A stretch of DNA of 64,000 nucleotides from Streptomyces hiroshimensis. Lineage in GTDB: Bacteria; Actinomycetota; Actinomycetes; Streptomycetales; Streptomycetaceae. This document shows positions 1 through 8,011 of the stretch, piece by piece (the stretch's first letter is position 1; each line of letters opens with the position of its first letter). A program made the position numbers and the translations under genes. The stretch covers positions 172,725 to 236,724 of the forward strand of contig NZ_BMUT01000002.1 in assembly GCF_014650335.1 (NCBI RefSeq). Reading direction: 5' to 3'. The notes under the pieces are model-generated. The model was not told where the DNA came from. It saw only the letters and a program-made list of their open reading frames with translations, and did not search any database.

Positions 1-1337
1 TTGGCGTAGAGCTCGGGGCCGTCGCGGAAGCGCGGGCTGGGGTCGTGCAGGTCGACGATGCGGGTCTTGGCCGTGGACTTCTTGTCCTCGCCGACCCCGC
101 CGCCGCCGAGCACCATGTACCGCTGGTCCTGGGCGGGGGGCAGCAGCACGGACATCGAGGTCTCCAGGGTGTCCGGGTCGCTCATGCCGGGGACTTCGGT
201 GAATTCGTTGTTCGTCAGATCCCACAGCCCCGGCACCCGGCCCTTGTCCGCCGGGCCGTATCCCGCATTCGAACCGGTGTAGAAGATGCGGCCCTTGTCG
301 GTGAGGAAGAGGGCGGGATACGTCGGGAAGAAGCGCTCCTTGGGCAGGTAGGCCCACTTCTTGGTCTTGGGGTCGTAGATCTCGTTCTTGCCGGGGACGA
401 CCTGGCCGATCTCGTCGAGGCCGGAGACGGAGAGGACCCGGCCGTCCTGGAGGGTGGTCAGCGTCGGATACCAGCGGGCCTCGTTCATCGGGTCGACCGT
501 GATGTAGCGCTCGGCCTCGGGGTCGAACTCCAGGGTGTCCTTGATGCCCTGGAAGTCCTTCTTGTCGAAGGAGAGTTTATTGGCGATCCCGTAGACGTTC
601 TGGGCGTCCTTGCCGGCGAGGCCCTCGACCCGGTAATTGTCGGTGAGGCCCGTCTCGTACCGATGGCCCTTCTGCAGCGCCTCCACGTAGACGCGGGCGG
701 TGGAGACCGTGACGGTGACCTTACGGGTCTGCTTGTCCTGCTCCTTCTTGGCGCGGGGGACGAGCACGGCGTCCTTCGCCTCGAAGGTCTTGCCGTTCTT
801 GCGGCCGGTGAAGCGGGTGCCCGCGGGCAGCGTCATCGGCTTGTCCGGGTCCTCGTTGTGGACGACCATCAGGCCGCCGGCCTTGTCGACGTCGCCGTCC
901 AGCTTCTCGTAGCGCTGGGTGCCGCCGGCCACCAGGAGGCGGCCGTCGGGCAATTGGGTGTGACCGGCGCAGAAGAGGTCCTTCGGGGTCGGGATGTCCT
1001 TGTAGGTGTTGTTCACCGGATCCCACAGGACCGTGCGGAAGGACTTCGCCCGGAAATTGGCGGCGTTGTTGCCCGAGCCGGCGACGAGGAGCACCTTCCC
1101 GGTGTGCAGCAGCGCCGCATGGATCGTGTTGATGCGATACCGCTCGGGGACGTCGACCACGGTCCAGTGGCCGTTCTTCGCCTTGTACTCCGGCTGGTTG
1201 ATCTTGTAGTCGTGGTACTGGTGGGAGGCGTAGCCCCAGATGGCCGGCCCGTTCATGCCCGCCAGGGCGAGCACCACCGCCGACCCGACCGCGAAGCGGC
1301 GGGTGCGGCGGCTGACACGGTAGTGCCGGAAGTTCAT
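1..1337 (-). CDS. glxA: GlxA copper radical oxidase, 3' part beyond window
   Basis: This is a galactose-oxidase-like mononuclear copper radical oxidase. It works with CslA in making a beta-glucan-type glycan at hyphal tips and in morphogenesis. About 445 N-terminal residues are visible; the rest lies beyond the left edge. A membrane or signal segment spans residues 14-36, followed by kelch-type blade repeats such as LLVAGG and LSVSGLDE. The Cys in CAGHTQLPDG (near residue 123) is placed like the Cys of the Tyr-Cys cofactor of GlxA. The ATG overlaps the cslA stop by four bases (ATGA), so the two genes are translationally coupled. Family assignment is firm from sequence and context; the role is known from S. 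lividans. Confidence 0.93.
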   Translation of the reverse strand, partial: MNFRHYRVSRRTRRFAVGSAVVLALAGMNGPAIWGYASHQYHDYKINQPEYKAKNGHWTVVDVPERYRINTIHAALLHTGKVLLVAGSGNNAANFRAKSFRTVLWDPVNNTYKDIPTPKDLFCAGHTQLPDGRLLVAGGTQRYEKLDGDVDKAGGLMVVHNEDPDKPMTLPAGTRFTGRKNGKTFEAKDAVLVPRAKKEQDKQTRKVTVTVSTARVYVEALQKGHRYETGLTDNYRVEGLAGKDAQNVYGIANKLSFDKKDFQGIKDTLEFDPEAERYITVDPMNEARWYPTLTTLQDGRVLSVSGLDEIGQVVPGKNEIYDPKTKKWAYLPKERFFPTYPALFLTDKGRIFYTGSNAGYGPADKGRVPGLWDLTNNEFTEVPGMSDPDTLETSMSVLLPPAQDQRYMVLGGGGVGEDKKSTAKTRIVDLHDPSPRFRDGPELYA

Positions 1338-3217
1338 CGGGAGGCCTCCACGGCTCTCTTGGCATGGTGCGCGGTCCACCACCACGCGACGATCGGGGCG
1401 ACGGTGATCGCGAGGGCCAGCGACGCCCAGGTGCGCATGGCGACGTGCGTGTGGCCGAGCCAGAAGGAAGCCGCCAGCGAGCCGCCGAAGACCAGCAGGA
1501 AGAACAGATGGATGCGGAACGTCCCGAACAGGGTGTCGGGGCTCGCCGAATCCCCCTTGGGCGTGACCACGAAACGGCTCTTGCGGCGCAGCACGGCATC
1601 CGTGAGCGAGCGGGCGTAGATCGGGGCGGAAAGCGCGGACATCACCATGCCGGCCAGCCCGCCCGAACCCTCGGGCTCATGCGGCGAGACATTGTGCCGG
1701 CGGTTCCAGATGTAGAGCCCGATCTGCAGCGCGGCCGCATCGCTGTAGAGCATCATCCAGACCTCGGAATTGATCTGGATTCCGGAGGCGCCGAGCCCGA
1801 GGAAGAGGGCGCAGCTGAGGGCGCCGAGCATCCAGTTGAGTGCGGTCATCGGATAATAGATGACCATCAGGGTGTAATTGAGGAATTTCCCGGGGGAGAG
1901 ACTCCAGAGGCCTTTCCAGTACTGCTTGATGATGGTCTCGTAGGTGCCGCGGGACCAGCGCAGCTGCTGGGTGAAGAAATCCGTCCAGGCGCCCGGGCCC
2001 TCGCCGACCGCGAGGACGTCCGGGGTGTAGACCGAGCGCCACTTCCGGCCGGTCGCGGGATTGCGGTGGCGGTGCAGTTCGAAGCCGGTGGCCATGTCCT
2101 CGGTGATCGAGTCGTAGAGGCCGCCGATTCCCTTCAGGGCACTGATGCGGACGGCATTGTTGGTGCCGACGAACATGGGCGCGCCATAGCGGTTGCCGGC
2201 GCGTTGGATCAGGGCGTGGAAAAGGAACTGCTGGCTTTCTGCGGCCTTGGTCACGGCCGCATCGTAGTTCCCGTAGACCTGAGGACCAACGACAAACGCG
2301 ATATCGGGGTCGCGGAAGTACCCGAGCATGCGTTCCAGGAAGTTGGGCAGCGGGACGTGATCGGTGTCGACCGAGGCGAAGAAGTCATAGGCGTCGCCGT
2401 GGGCGTCGAGCCAGGAGTTGTAGTTCCCGTGCTTGGTCTTCGCGCGGAAGGAGCCCTTCGGCTGATTCCACTTCTCGATGCCCTTACGGGAGAAGTGGCG
2501 CACGCCGAGCCGCCGGCAGACGGCCTTGACGGCGGGGTCGTCGCCCTCGTCGAGCAGCCAGACGTCGAGCGGGCCGCGGTGGCGCAGCCGGACCGCCGCC
2601 TCCAGGGTCCGGGTGACCATCTCGAGCGGCTCCTTGCCGGGCACGAACGAGGTGAGGAAGGCGACCTTGGTGCCGGTCTCGGGCACGACCGGGACGGGGT
2701 CGCGGGCGACGAGCGTGGCATGGGCGTTGGAGGCGACGTTCATCGTGCGGAAGAGCTCGATGAGGCCGATGGAGACCAGCATCACCGCATCCAGCGCCCG
2801 CATCAGGGGCGTGGCGTGCTCGCGCTCGGTCCAGTGCGCCGGCTGCATCAGCCACATCAGCAGGCCCAGCGATACGACGGGCGCGACGCCGAGGAGGGCC
2901 GCGCCGAGGACGCGGTGCGTCTCCTCGGCGAGCAGGCTGCGGTAGCGCACCCGGTACGGGCGGTCCGGGTCGGGCTGGGTGAGCGGGCCGGCCAGCCGGC
3001 TGTAGTGCTCGTAGTCGAAGCGGGGCCGGGCTCTCGGCGGACGTGCGGGGAGCGCCCGGTCATGGCCGGGTTGCTGGGGAATCGTTCCCTGGCCGGCGGA
3101 TGTGCCGGCGGATGTACTGACAGGTGTGCCGGCGGATGTGCTGACGGATGTGCGGAGCCCGGCCGCCGCCGTCGGGTCGTGGAGCTGCCGCCGGGCGCCG
3201 GCAGGAGTGGACGTCAT
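1334..3217 (-). CDS. cslA: CslA cellulose-synthase-like glycosyltransferase
   Basis: This is a family 2 processive glycosyltransferase of 627 residues in the cytoplasmic membrane, making the glycan that GlxA acts on at hyphal tips. The GT-A signature is complete: DEGDD, the DxD in SVDTDHVPL, TEDMATG, and QQLRWSRG (the QxxRW motif). Two membrane helices precede the catalytic domain and several follow it. The first 45 residues are a low-complexity Ser/Thr/Ala/Gly stretch encoded by imperfect repeats (3095-3160) and are probably disordered. The ATG at 3217 has a G-rich site (3226-3231) in front. It is the first gene of a two-gene operon with glxA, which starts inside its stop codon. Confidence 0.94.
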   Translation of the reverse strand: MTSTPAGARRQLHDPTAAAGLRTSVSTSAGTPVSTSAGTSAGQGTIPQQPGHDRALPARPPRARPRFDYEHYSRLAGPLTQPDPDRPYRVRYRSLLAEETHRVLGAALLGVAPVVSLGLLMWLMQPAHWTEREHATPLMRALDAVMLVSIGLIELFRTMNVASNAHATLVARDPVPVVPETGTKVAFLTSFVPGKEPLEMVTRTLEAAVRLRHRGPLDVWLLDEGDDPAVKAVCRRLGVRHFSRKGIEKWNQPKGSFRAKTKHGNYNSWLDAHGDAYDFFASVDTDHVPLPNFLERMLGYFRDPDIAFVVGPQVYGNYDAAVTKAAESQQFLFHALIQRAGNRYGAPMFVGTNNAVRISALKGIGGLYDSITEDMATGFELHRHRNPATGRKWRSVYTPDVLAVGEGPGAWTDFFTQQLRWSRGTYETIIKQYWKGLWSLSPGKFLNYTLMVIYYPMTALNWMLGALSCALFLGLGASGIQINSEVWMMLYSDAAALQIGLYIWNRRHNVSPHEPEGSGGLAGMVMSALSAPIYARSLTDAVLRRKSRFVVTPKGDSASPDTLFGTFRIHLFFLLVFGGSLAASFWLGHTHVAMRTWASLALAITVAPIVAWWWTAHHAKRAVEASR

Positions 3218-3342
3218 GTGTCATTGCCCCCCGCACGCATGCTGACTGCGTGTGTCAGATCGCGGGTCTCATCCGGCCCCCCACGGCCGCACGGACCCCA
3301 AGAGCACCGGCCCCCCCGGCGCAGCCCAACTCAACTCAAGAG

Positions 3343-3353
3343 TCACTCAGTGA
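3343..3353. promoter_or_regulatory. Palindrome upstream of cslA
   Basis: TCACT-C-AGTGA is a perfect 11-base palindrome in the 260-base gap between cslA and the tRNA-Lys, about 126 bases upstream of the cslA start. Its arms resemble BldD half-sites, but they are two bases closer than in the consensus I recall. It is an operator candidate without a named regulator. I see no other clear element in this gap. Confidence 0.3.
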
Positions 3354-3480
3354 TGTTGGGTCATCGCTGTCCGTTCAGGATCTCGGACGCCCGGGCATGA
3401 TCGCAAGGGTGAAACAAGGTGTTTACCGGGCAAAGTGGTGCGACCTGCCGCGATGGGTCATGCCATTGACCGGAAAATGA

Positions 3481-3515
3481 CTCAAGGCCCCTCACCGGTG
3501 GTGAGGAGCCTTGAG
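3481..3515 (-). terminator. Hairpin terminator of tRNA-Lys copy 1
   Basis: The arms CTCAAGGC-C-CCTCACC and GGTGAGG-A-GCCTTGAG form a 16-position stem with one mismatch and a three-base loop. It lies seven bases downstream of the tRNA-Lys 3' end and is the likely transcription terminator of that gene. Confidence 0.8.
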
Positions 3516-3522
3516 ACTCGCG

Positions 3523-3596
3523 TGCGCCGCCAGGGACTCGAACCCCGGACCCGCTGATTAAGAGTCAGCTGCTCTAACCAACTGAGCTAGCGGCGC
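3523..3596 (-). tRNA. tRNA-Lys (CTT), copy 1 of 3
   Basis: This is a 74-base cloverleaf. The acceptor arms GCGCCGC and GCGGCGC pair fully, with discriminator A. The anticodon loop CTCTTAA gives anticodon CTT, which reads AAG. The T arm contains GGTTCGAGTCC. CCA is not encoded. The body is identical to the copies at 8627-8700 and 14395-14468, and a hairpin terminator follows. Confidence 0.97.
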
Positions 3597-3738
3597 CTGC
3601 TGACAGAGAAAACTCTACCTGATCCCGGAGGGTGCTCCCGACCACCCGGCCGGCCGCTCCGACGTGCGGTTCTCCGGGGCCGCTGAGAAGCTGTGCCCGA
3701 GTACCGGCAGGGCGCAGGAGCGAAGGAAGGCGACGGGC

Positions 3739-4248
3739 GTGGTGCGAATACGCGGCGCGGTCGTGGCGGCAGTGTGGGCGGCGGTGCTGGCCGGGCCCGG
3801 CACGGGCCCCGCGGCCGCGGCCCCCGGTCCGGTGGCGGCCCGCGGCGGCCCCCGGGCGGTGTTCCCGGCGGCCCGGCCCGCCGACGACCGTCTGGAACCG
3901 GCCATCCGCTATGCCCTGGCCCATCTGGGTGACCCCTTCGCCATGGGCGGCGAAGGCCCCCGCCGCTGGGACTGCTCCGGGCTCGTCCAGCAGGCCTACC
4001 GCCGTGCGGGTGTGCGGCTGCCGCGCATCGCCTCCGACCAGTACCGGGCCGTGAAGCGGGTCGGCCGCCGCGCGCTGCACCGCGGCGACCTGGTCTTCTG
4101 GTCCCGCAACGGCCGGGCCTCCGGAGTCCACCACGTGGCGCTCTACCTGGGCGGTGAGCGCTACATCGAGGCGCCGCGGCCGGGCGGCAAGGTGCGGATC
4201 TCCTCCTTCTCGCGCTACCGGCCGAACCTCTACGGGCGGGTGCGGTGA
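3739..4248 (+). CDS. Secreted NlpC/P60 cell-wall peptidase
   Basis: This is a predicted gamma-D-glutamyl-diaminopimelate-type endopeptidase that cuts peptidoglycan stem peptides outside the cell. From the GTG at 3739 it has 169 residues, with a signal peptide (VRIRG, hydrophobic stretch, Ala-rich cleavage region near residue 28) and one NlpC/P60 domain. The catalytic Cys is in RRWDCSGLV (C79) and the His in VHHVALYLG (H132). The third polar position is Glu in YIEAPRPG, where His is more usual. AAGGAAGG at 3723-3730 fits the start at 3739 or the adjacent GTG at 3742; longer frames lack a site. It lies between the cslA/glxA locus and the LPMO, a cell-wall context. Confidence 0.88.
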   Translation: MVRIRGAVVAAVWAAVLAGPGTGPAAAAPGPVAARGGPRAVFPAARPADDRLEPAIRYALAHLGDPFAMGGEGPRRWDCSGLVQQAYRRAGVRLPRIASDQYRAVKRVGRRALHRGDLVFWSRNGRASGVHHVALYLGGERYIEAPRPGGKVRISSFSRYRPNLYGRVR

Positions 4249-4283
4249 GCCCTCCGGCGGATCGCCGCCCGGGCGCCGGAGCC

Positions 4284-4347
4284 CCGTAGCCCTGCCCCGT
4301 ACGCCCTGCCCCGTACGCCCTGCCTCGCCCGCCCTGCCCCGTACGCC
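4284..4347. repeat. Short tandem repeat after the NlpC/P60 gene
   Basis: About four imperfect copies of the 14-15 base unit CCCTGCCCCGTACG(C) lie between the NlpC/P60 stop and the kinase start. The unit is pyrimidine-rich on this strand and codes for nothing visible. It looks like slippage-derived sequence. Confidence 0.7.
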
Positions 4348-4374
4348 GGCGACGCGCGGCGTTAGCGTGCCCGC

Positions 4375-5031
4375 ATGACGATCACCGCATGGGCGGCCGA
4401 CGCGTGGGCCCTCGCGGCCGCGGACGGCCGGACCCTTCTCGGCCTCGCCGGCCCGCCCGGCGCGGGGAAGTCGACGCTCGCCCGGGCCCTGGTCGCGGAG
4501 GTGCGGCGGCAGCACGGCGCCGGCTCCGCCGCCTACCTGCCGCTGGACGGCTTCCACCTCTCCAACGCGCAGCTTGAGCGCCTCGGCCTGACCGACCGCA
4601 AGGGCTCCGCGCCGAGCTTCGACGTCTGGGGCTACGCCGACCTGCTGCGCCGGGTGACGCAGGAGCGCGGCCGGGACGTCTACGTGCCGGACTACGACCG
4701 CACGCTGCACGAGCCGGTGGCCGCCCGGCACCTGGTCCCGCCGTCCGCCCGGCTGGTGGTGACCGAGGGCAACTACCTGGCCTGCGACGAGCCGGGCTGG
4801 CGTGACGCCCGCCGGTACCTGGCCGAGGTCTGGTACCTCGAGACACCTGACGAACTCCGTCAAGACCGCCTGCTTGAACGGCAAATGACCGGAGGGCGGG
4901 ACGCGGCCGCCGCACGGGCATGGGTGCAGGGCAACGACGGTCCCAACGGCGAACAGGTGAAGGCTTCCCGTCGGCAGTGTGACCGGATTCTTGCGACCGT
5001 TGGCCTAGACATGCCAAACGGCCGGTACTAG
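4375..5031 (+). CDS. P-loop nucleoside/sugar kinase family protein
   Basis: This is a cytoplasmic kinase of the uridine kinase/phosphoribulokinase-like P-loop class, 218 residues. The Walker A motif is GPPGAGKST (residues 26-34). LPLDGFHLSN carries the Asp-Gly-Phe-His motif of this class, and VVTEGNYLACDEPGW is the later acceptor-side motif. The substrate cannot be read from sequence; related proteins are annotated as nucleoside/nucleotide or fructose kinases. No strong Shine-Dalgarno is visible before the ATG, so translation may be leaderless or weak. The last codons overlap an inverted repeat (TTGGC/GCCAA, 5000-5017) just before the LPMO promoter region. Confidence 0.8.
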   Translation: MTITAWAADAWALAAADGRTLLGLAGPPGAGKSTLARALVAEVRRQHGAGSAAYLPLDGFHLSNAQLERLGLTDRKGSAPSFDVWGYADLLRRVTQERGRDVYVPDYDRTLHEPVAARHLVPPSARLVVTEGNYLACDEPGWRDARRYLAEVWYLETPDELRQDRLLERQMTGGRDAAAARAWVQGNDGPNGEQVKASRRQCDRILATVGLDMPNGRY

Positions 5032-5038
5032 CCTCCGC

Positions 5039-5054
5039 CTTGGTCTAGACCGCA
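5039..5054. promoter_or_regulatory. DasR-type (dre) operator before the LPMO gene
   Basis: The core TGGTCTAGACC (5041-5051) contains the 10-base palindrome GGTCTAGACC. The dre consensus I recall for the GlcNAc-sensing repressor DasR is ACTGGTCTAGACCAGT, so the central 11 positions match and the flanks diverge. It lies 52 bases upstream of the LPMO start, suitable for repression relieved by chitin breakdown products. Confidence 0.7.
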
Positions 5055-5102
5055 TTTCACTCGGCTCACAGAACCCCCCACGTTCTCTCCGAGGAGCGAA
5101 GC

Positions 5103-5693
5103 ATGCGCAAAAAGATCAGTGCGGCGATCATCGGCCTGGGTATCGCCGGCGTGTCCCTGTTCGCCACCGGCAGCGCGAGCGGCCACGGCTACACCGACTC
5201 CCCCGCCAGTCGCCAGGTGTACTGCGCCAACGGCACCGTCAAGGACTGCGGCGAGATCCAGTGGGAGCCGCAGAGCGTCGAGGGCTCCAAGGGCTTCCCG
5301 GCCCGCGGGCCCGCCGACGGCACCATCTGTTCCGGCGGCAACAGCCGCTTCGCGGAGCTCGACGCCCCGCGCAGCGGCCAGTGGCCGGCCACCAAGGTCA
5401 CCTCGGGCCAGAGCTACGCCTTCCGGTGGCGGCTCACGGCCCGCCACGCCACCACCGACTTCCGCTACTACCTCACCAAACCCACCTACGACCCGAGCCG
5501 GCCGCTCACCCGAGCCGACCTCGAACTCCAGCCCTTCCTGACCGTTCCCTACGGCGGCCGGGTGCCCGACGCCACCGTCTCCCACCAGGGCACGCTCCCC
5601 GCAGGCCGGACCGGCAAGCAGCTCGTCCTCGCCGTGTGGACCATCGCGGACACGGGCAACGCGTTCTACGCCTGCTCCGACGTCCAGTTCTGA
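5103..5693 (+). CDS. AA10 lytic polysaccharide monooxygenase
   Basis: This is a secreted copper enzyme that oxidatively cleaves crystalline polysaccharide, probably chitin. The signal peptide ends ATGSASG, leaving His28 as the mature N-terminus (HGYTDSPASR); with His115 in TARHATTDF it forms the histidine brace. The AA10 C-terminal motif DTGNAFYAC supplies the axial aromatic. Four Cys allow two disulfides. There is no carbohydrate-binding module, so this is a compact single-domain enzyme of 196 residues, like the small chitin-active LPMO I recall near cslA/glxA in S. lividans. GAGGAG lies before the ATG. A DasR-type palindrome upstream suggests control by GlcNAc. Confidence 0.95.
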   Translation: MRKKISAAIIGLGIAGVSLFATGSASGHGYTDSPASRQVYCANGTVKDCGEIQWEPQSVEGSKGFPARGPADGTICSGGNSRFAELDAPRSGQWPATKVTSGQSYAFRWRLTARHATTDFRYYLTKPTYDPSRPLTRADLELQPFLTVPYGGRVPDATVSHQGTLPAGRTGKQLVLAVWTIADTGNAFYACSDVQF

Positions 5694-5732
5694 CGGCCCC
5701 ACCGGCGGCCGCACGGACGGACGGAGCCTCCC

Positions 5733-5766
5733 GGCGCCTCCCCGGCCCCCACCCCGGGGAGGCGCC
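5733..5766. terminator. Bidirectional terminator, LPMO and CcdA-like gene
   Basis: GGCGCCTCCCC (5733-5743) pairs with GGGGAGGCGCC (5756-5766) across a 12-base loop. It lies between two converging genes and can end transcripts from both sides. Confidence 0.7.
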
Positions 5767-5772
5767 CCCGGC

Positions 5773-6621
5773 TCACTCGCCGTCGGCGTCTGCGGAGCCC
5801 CGCGATTTCTCCGTGCGCAGCGCGATCCGCCCGAGCACCCCTGCGACCACCAGCGCGATCCCTGCCAGCAGCGCATAGTCCGGCACCGCGTTGCCCAGCC
5901 GCGAGGCGAGCTCCTCCAGGCGGAACTCCTGGTCGGCGTCCAGGAGCCCGGGCAGGCCCGTCGTGCCGTCGTAGGCGAGGAAGAGCACCCCGATGCCGAT
6001 GAAGAACAGGCCCGAGACCAGCGAGGTGGTGTGCAGCCGCAGCCGTCCGAGACGCAGTTCCCGGCCCCGCAGCCAGCGTCGGCTGCCGAGCCGGAAGCGG
6101 TCCCAGAAGACCGCCAGCAGGAACAGCGGCAGTGCCATGCCGAGGGCGTAGACGGCGAGCATGGAGCCGCCGTAGACGGGATTGCCGTGCACGGCCGTCA
6201 CGGTCAGCACCGCCCCGAGGATCGGCCCGGCGCAGAACCCGGCCAGCCCGTACACGCAGCCCAGCAGGAACGTCGACGCGGCCGAGCGCGGCGTGATCCG
6301 TCCGGCCGCGGCCTGGGCCTTCTTCGAGGCGAAGCCCAGGCCCAGGATCTGGGCGGCGCCCAGGGCGATCACGATCCAGCCGCCGGCGGTCACCAGCACC
6401 TCGCGGTGGCCGTTGAACAGCCGGCTCGCGGCGGTGGAGGCCACGCCGAGCGGGACGAGCGTGGTCGCGAGGCCCAGATAGAAGACTCCGGTGCGGGCCA
6501 GCAGCCGGCCCGGGCTCGCGAGGGAGTACGCGAAGAACGCGGGCAGCAGCAGCGCGCTGCACGGGCTGACCAGGGCGAGGGCGCCGCCGAGGAACGCGGC
6601 GAGGTAGCCGATGTCGGTCAC
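5773..6621 (-). CDS. CcdA/DsbD-type thiol-disulfide transmembrane protein
   Basis: This polytopic membrane protein of 282 residues carries reducing equivalents from cytosolic thioredoxin to extracytoplasmic thiol proteins. The conserved cysteine pair of the family is present: SPCSALLLPAFFAY in helix 1 and GLAGFCAGPILG in helix 4, with seven or so hydrophobic helices overall. The gene starts nine bases after the stop of a DsbA-like thioredoxin-fold protein, so they form one operon and probably one redox pathway. Whether it serves cytochrome c maturation or general disulfide exchange cannot be decided; no cytochrome c synthesis genes are nearby. Confidence 0.87.
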   Translation of the reverse strand: MTDIGYLAAFLGGALALVSPCSALLLPAFFAYSLASPGRLLARTGVFYLGLATTLVPLGVASTAASRLFNGHREVLVTAGGWIVIALGAAQILGLGFASKKAQAAAGRITPRSAASTFLLGCVYGLAGFCAGPILGAVLTVTAVHGNPVYGGSMLAVYALGMALPLFLLAVFWDRFRLGSRRWLRGRELRLGRLRLHTTSLVSGLFFIGIGVLFLAYDGTTGLPGLLDADQEFRLEELASRLGNAVPDYALLAGIALVVAGVLGRIALRTEKSRGSADADGE

Positions 6622-6630
6622 GCCGGCCCC

Positions 6631-7476
6631 TTACTTGCCGTTCTTCTTCGCGGCGGCGGCTGCCCGCGCCTGCGCGATGGCCTCGTCGAAGGCGGCCATC
6701 GGCTGGGCGCCGGCGATGGGACGCCCGCCGACGAGGAAGGACGGGGTGGAGGTCACACCGAGGTCGTACCCCTGCTTCTGGTCCTTCTTGACGGCCTCCT
6801 CGGAAGCCGACCCGTTCAGATCGGAGCGGAAGCGGTCGATATCGCTCACGCCGGCCTTGCCGGCCATGTCGGCGAGCTTGTCCTCGGCGAGCGCGTCACC
6901 CTTGCGGAGCTTGGCGTAGACCTCGTCGTGGAACTGCCAGAACTTCCCCTGCTGACCGGCCGCCCAGGAAGCGCGGGCGGCGCGCTCGGAGTCCTTGCCG
7001 AAGATCGGGAAGTTACGGAACTCGATGCGCAGCACGCCCTCGTCCACGTACTTCCTGACCAGCTCGGGCTGGCTGTCACGGGTGAACTTGCCGCAGTACG
7101 AGCACTGGTAGTCGGCGTACTCCACGAGCACGACCGGGGCGTCCTTCCGGCCGAGGGCGAGGGGGTCGCCGTCCTGGCGGCGGCTGGTGGCCCGCTCGGC
7201 CTGCTCGTACATCGGCTGCATCGGGTCGGCGGAGGACGTGCCGGACGCGGAGGGCCCGCGCTTGCCGGAGCCGCTCCCGCTCTTGCCGATCGCCATGCCC
7301 ACCGCGACGACCGCGACGACGAGGGCGAGGACGGCGCCGAGGGCGGCGAGACGGCGGGGAAGGGAGGCGGTACGGGCCTTGGTCTTGGCCTTGCCCTGGG
7401 CCTGGGCCTTGGCCTTGGCCTTTGCCTGGGAAGGCTTTGCAGGCTTGGGGGACTTACCGGAGGACTGAGGGGACAT
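6631..7476 (-). CDS. Membrane-anchored DsbA-like thioredoxin-fold protein
   Basis: This is an extracytoplasmic thiol-disulfide oxidoreductase of 281 residues. The cytosolic N-terminus (residues 17-36) is a Lys/Ala/Gln repeat. One membrane helix follows (about 47-66), then a linker and a DsbA-type fold with the active site CSYC in ADYQCSYCGKF. FRNFPIFGKDS and the C-terminal TSTPSFLVGG (cis-Pro loop) fit this fold. The Lys/Ala run is encoded by a strongly repetitive stretch (7378-7436), and its length may vary between strains. It precedes the CcdA-like gene by nine bases, making a donor/acceptor pair. The start ATG lies behind AGGGAG. Confidence 0.88.
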   Translation of the reverse strand: MSPQSSGKSPKPAKPSQAKAKAKAQAQGKAKTKARTASLPRRLAALGAVLALVVAVVAVGMAIGKSGSGSGKRGPSASGTSSADPMQPMYEQAERATSRRQDGDPLALGRKDAPVVLVEYADYQCSYCGKFTRDSQPELVRKYVDEGVLRIEFRNFPIFGKDSERAARASWAAGQQGKFWQFHDEVYAKLRKGDALAEDKLADMAGKAGVSDIDRFRSDLNGSASEEAVKKDQKQGYDLGVTSTPSFLVGGRPIAGAQPMAAFDEAIAQARAAAAAKKNGK

Positions 7477-7555
7477 AAAGGAGAAAGCTCCCTGGAGCGT
7501 GCGGAATCTGGGTACACCGGAACACGGCCCGGCGTGGGGGCCGTGGTGGTCGGGT

Positions 7556-7954
7556 CTAGATCCGCAGAACGGGGAGCAGCTCGGCGCAGCCGGCGGCGGG
7601 GGCGGGCGGTGCGCGCGGCGCGGTCGCCCGGGGCGCGGTGGCCTGGGGGAGCGGGGCGCGGGCGGTGCCCGGTGCGGTGACGGGGTCGGCGTGCCCGGAG
7701 GCGACGGCGGTCTCGGCGTCCTTCAGCGGCACGTCCTGCTGCCGGCAGCTGGAGCCGGTGTCCGGGGCGTCGGCCCGTACGGCCTGTGCGGCGTTCGCGC
7801 GCGACGGGTCCGCGTGGCGTACGGCCTCTGCGCCGCGTACGACCTGCGTGGCGGACGGCTGTGCGCCGCCCGGGAGCGGGCCGAAGATCACCGCGAGGAG
7901 GAGCAGGAGCGCGGCCGCGGCCGCCGACCGGTGACCCTTGGACGTACTGGTCAC
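7556..7954 (-). CDS. Small Ala-rich exported protein, unknown function
   Basis: The product is a 132-residue protein not recognised as a named family. A GTG start at 7954 follows a strong GAGGAGAGGAGAG site. The N-terminus has one basic segment and a hydrophobic stretch (about residues 10-26), ending GAQPSA, which looks like a signal peptide. The rest is Ala/Pro-rich with two Cys (SSCRQQ and AGCAEL) that could form a disulfide. It is co-directional with and 79 bases upstream of the DsbA-like gene, so it might be a substrate or partner of that redox pair; this is inference from position only. Confidence 0.6.
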   Translation of the reverse strand: MTSTSKGHRSAAAAALLLLLAVIFGPLPGGAQPSATQVVRGAEAVRHADPSRANAAQAVRADAPDTGSSCRQQDVPLKDAETAVASGHADPVTAPGTARAPLPQATAPRATAPRAPPAPAAGCAELLPVLRI

Positions 7955-8011
7955 GGCTCTCCTCTCCTCACGCGCGCCGAAGACGGACGGCCCCCATGCT
8001 ACGGGGCCTGA

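Noticed and set aside
3343..3353. TCACTCAGTGA upstream of cslA as a BldD box
   Set aside because: The half-sites are two bases too close for the consensus I know; kept only as a low-confidence palindrome.
3597..3738. A c-di-AMP (ydaO-type) riboswitch before the NlpC/P60 gene, as seen by some wall hydrolase genes
   Set aside because: The 140-base leader is short and I could not find the conserved core motifs.
7555..7565. GGTCTAGATCC at the end of the small exported-protein gene as a second DasR site
   Set aside because: It holds only half of the dre palindrome and lies over a stop codon, not in a promoter.
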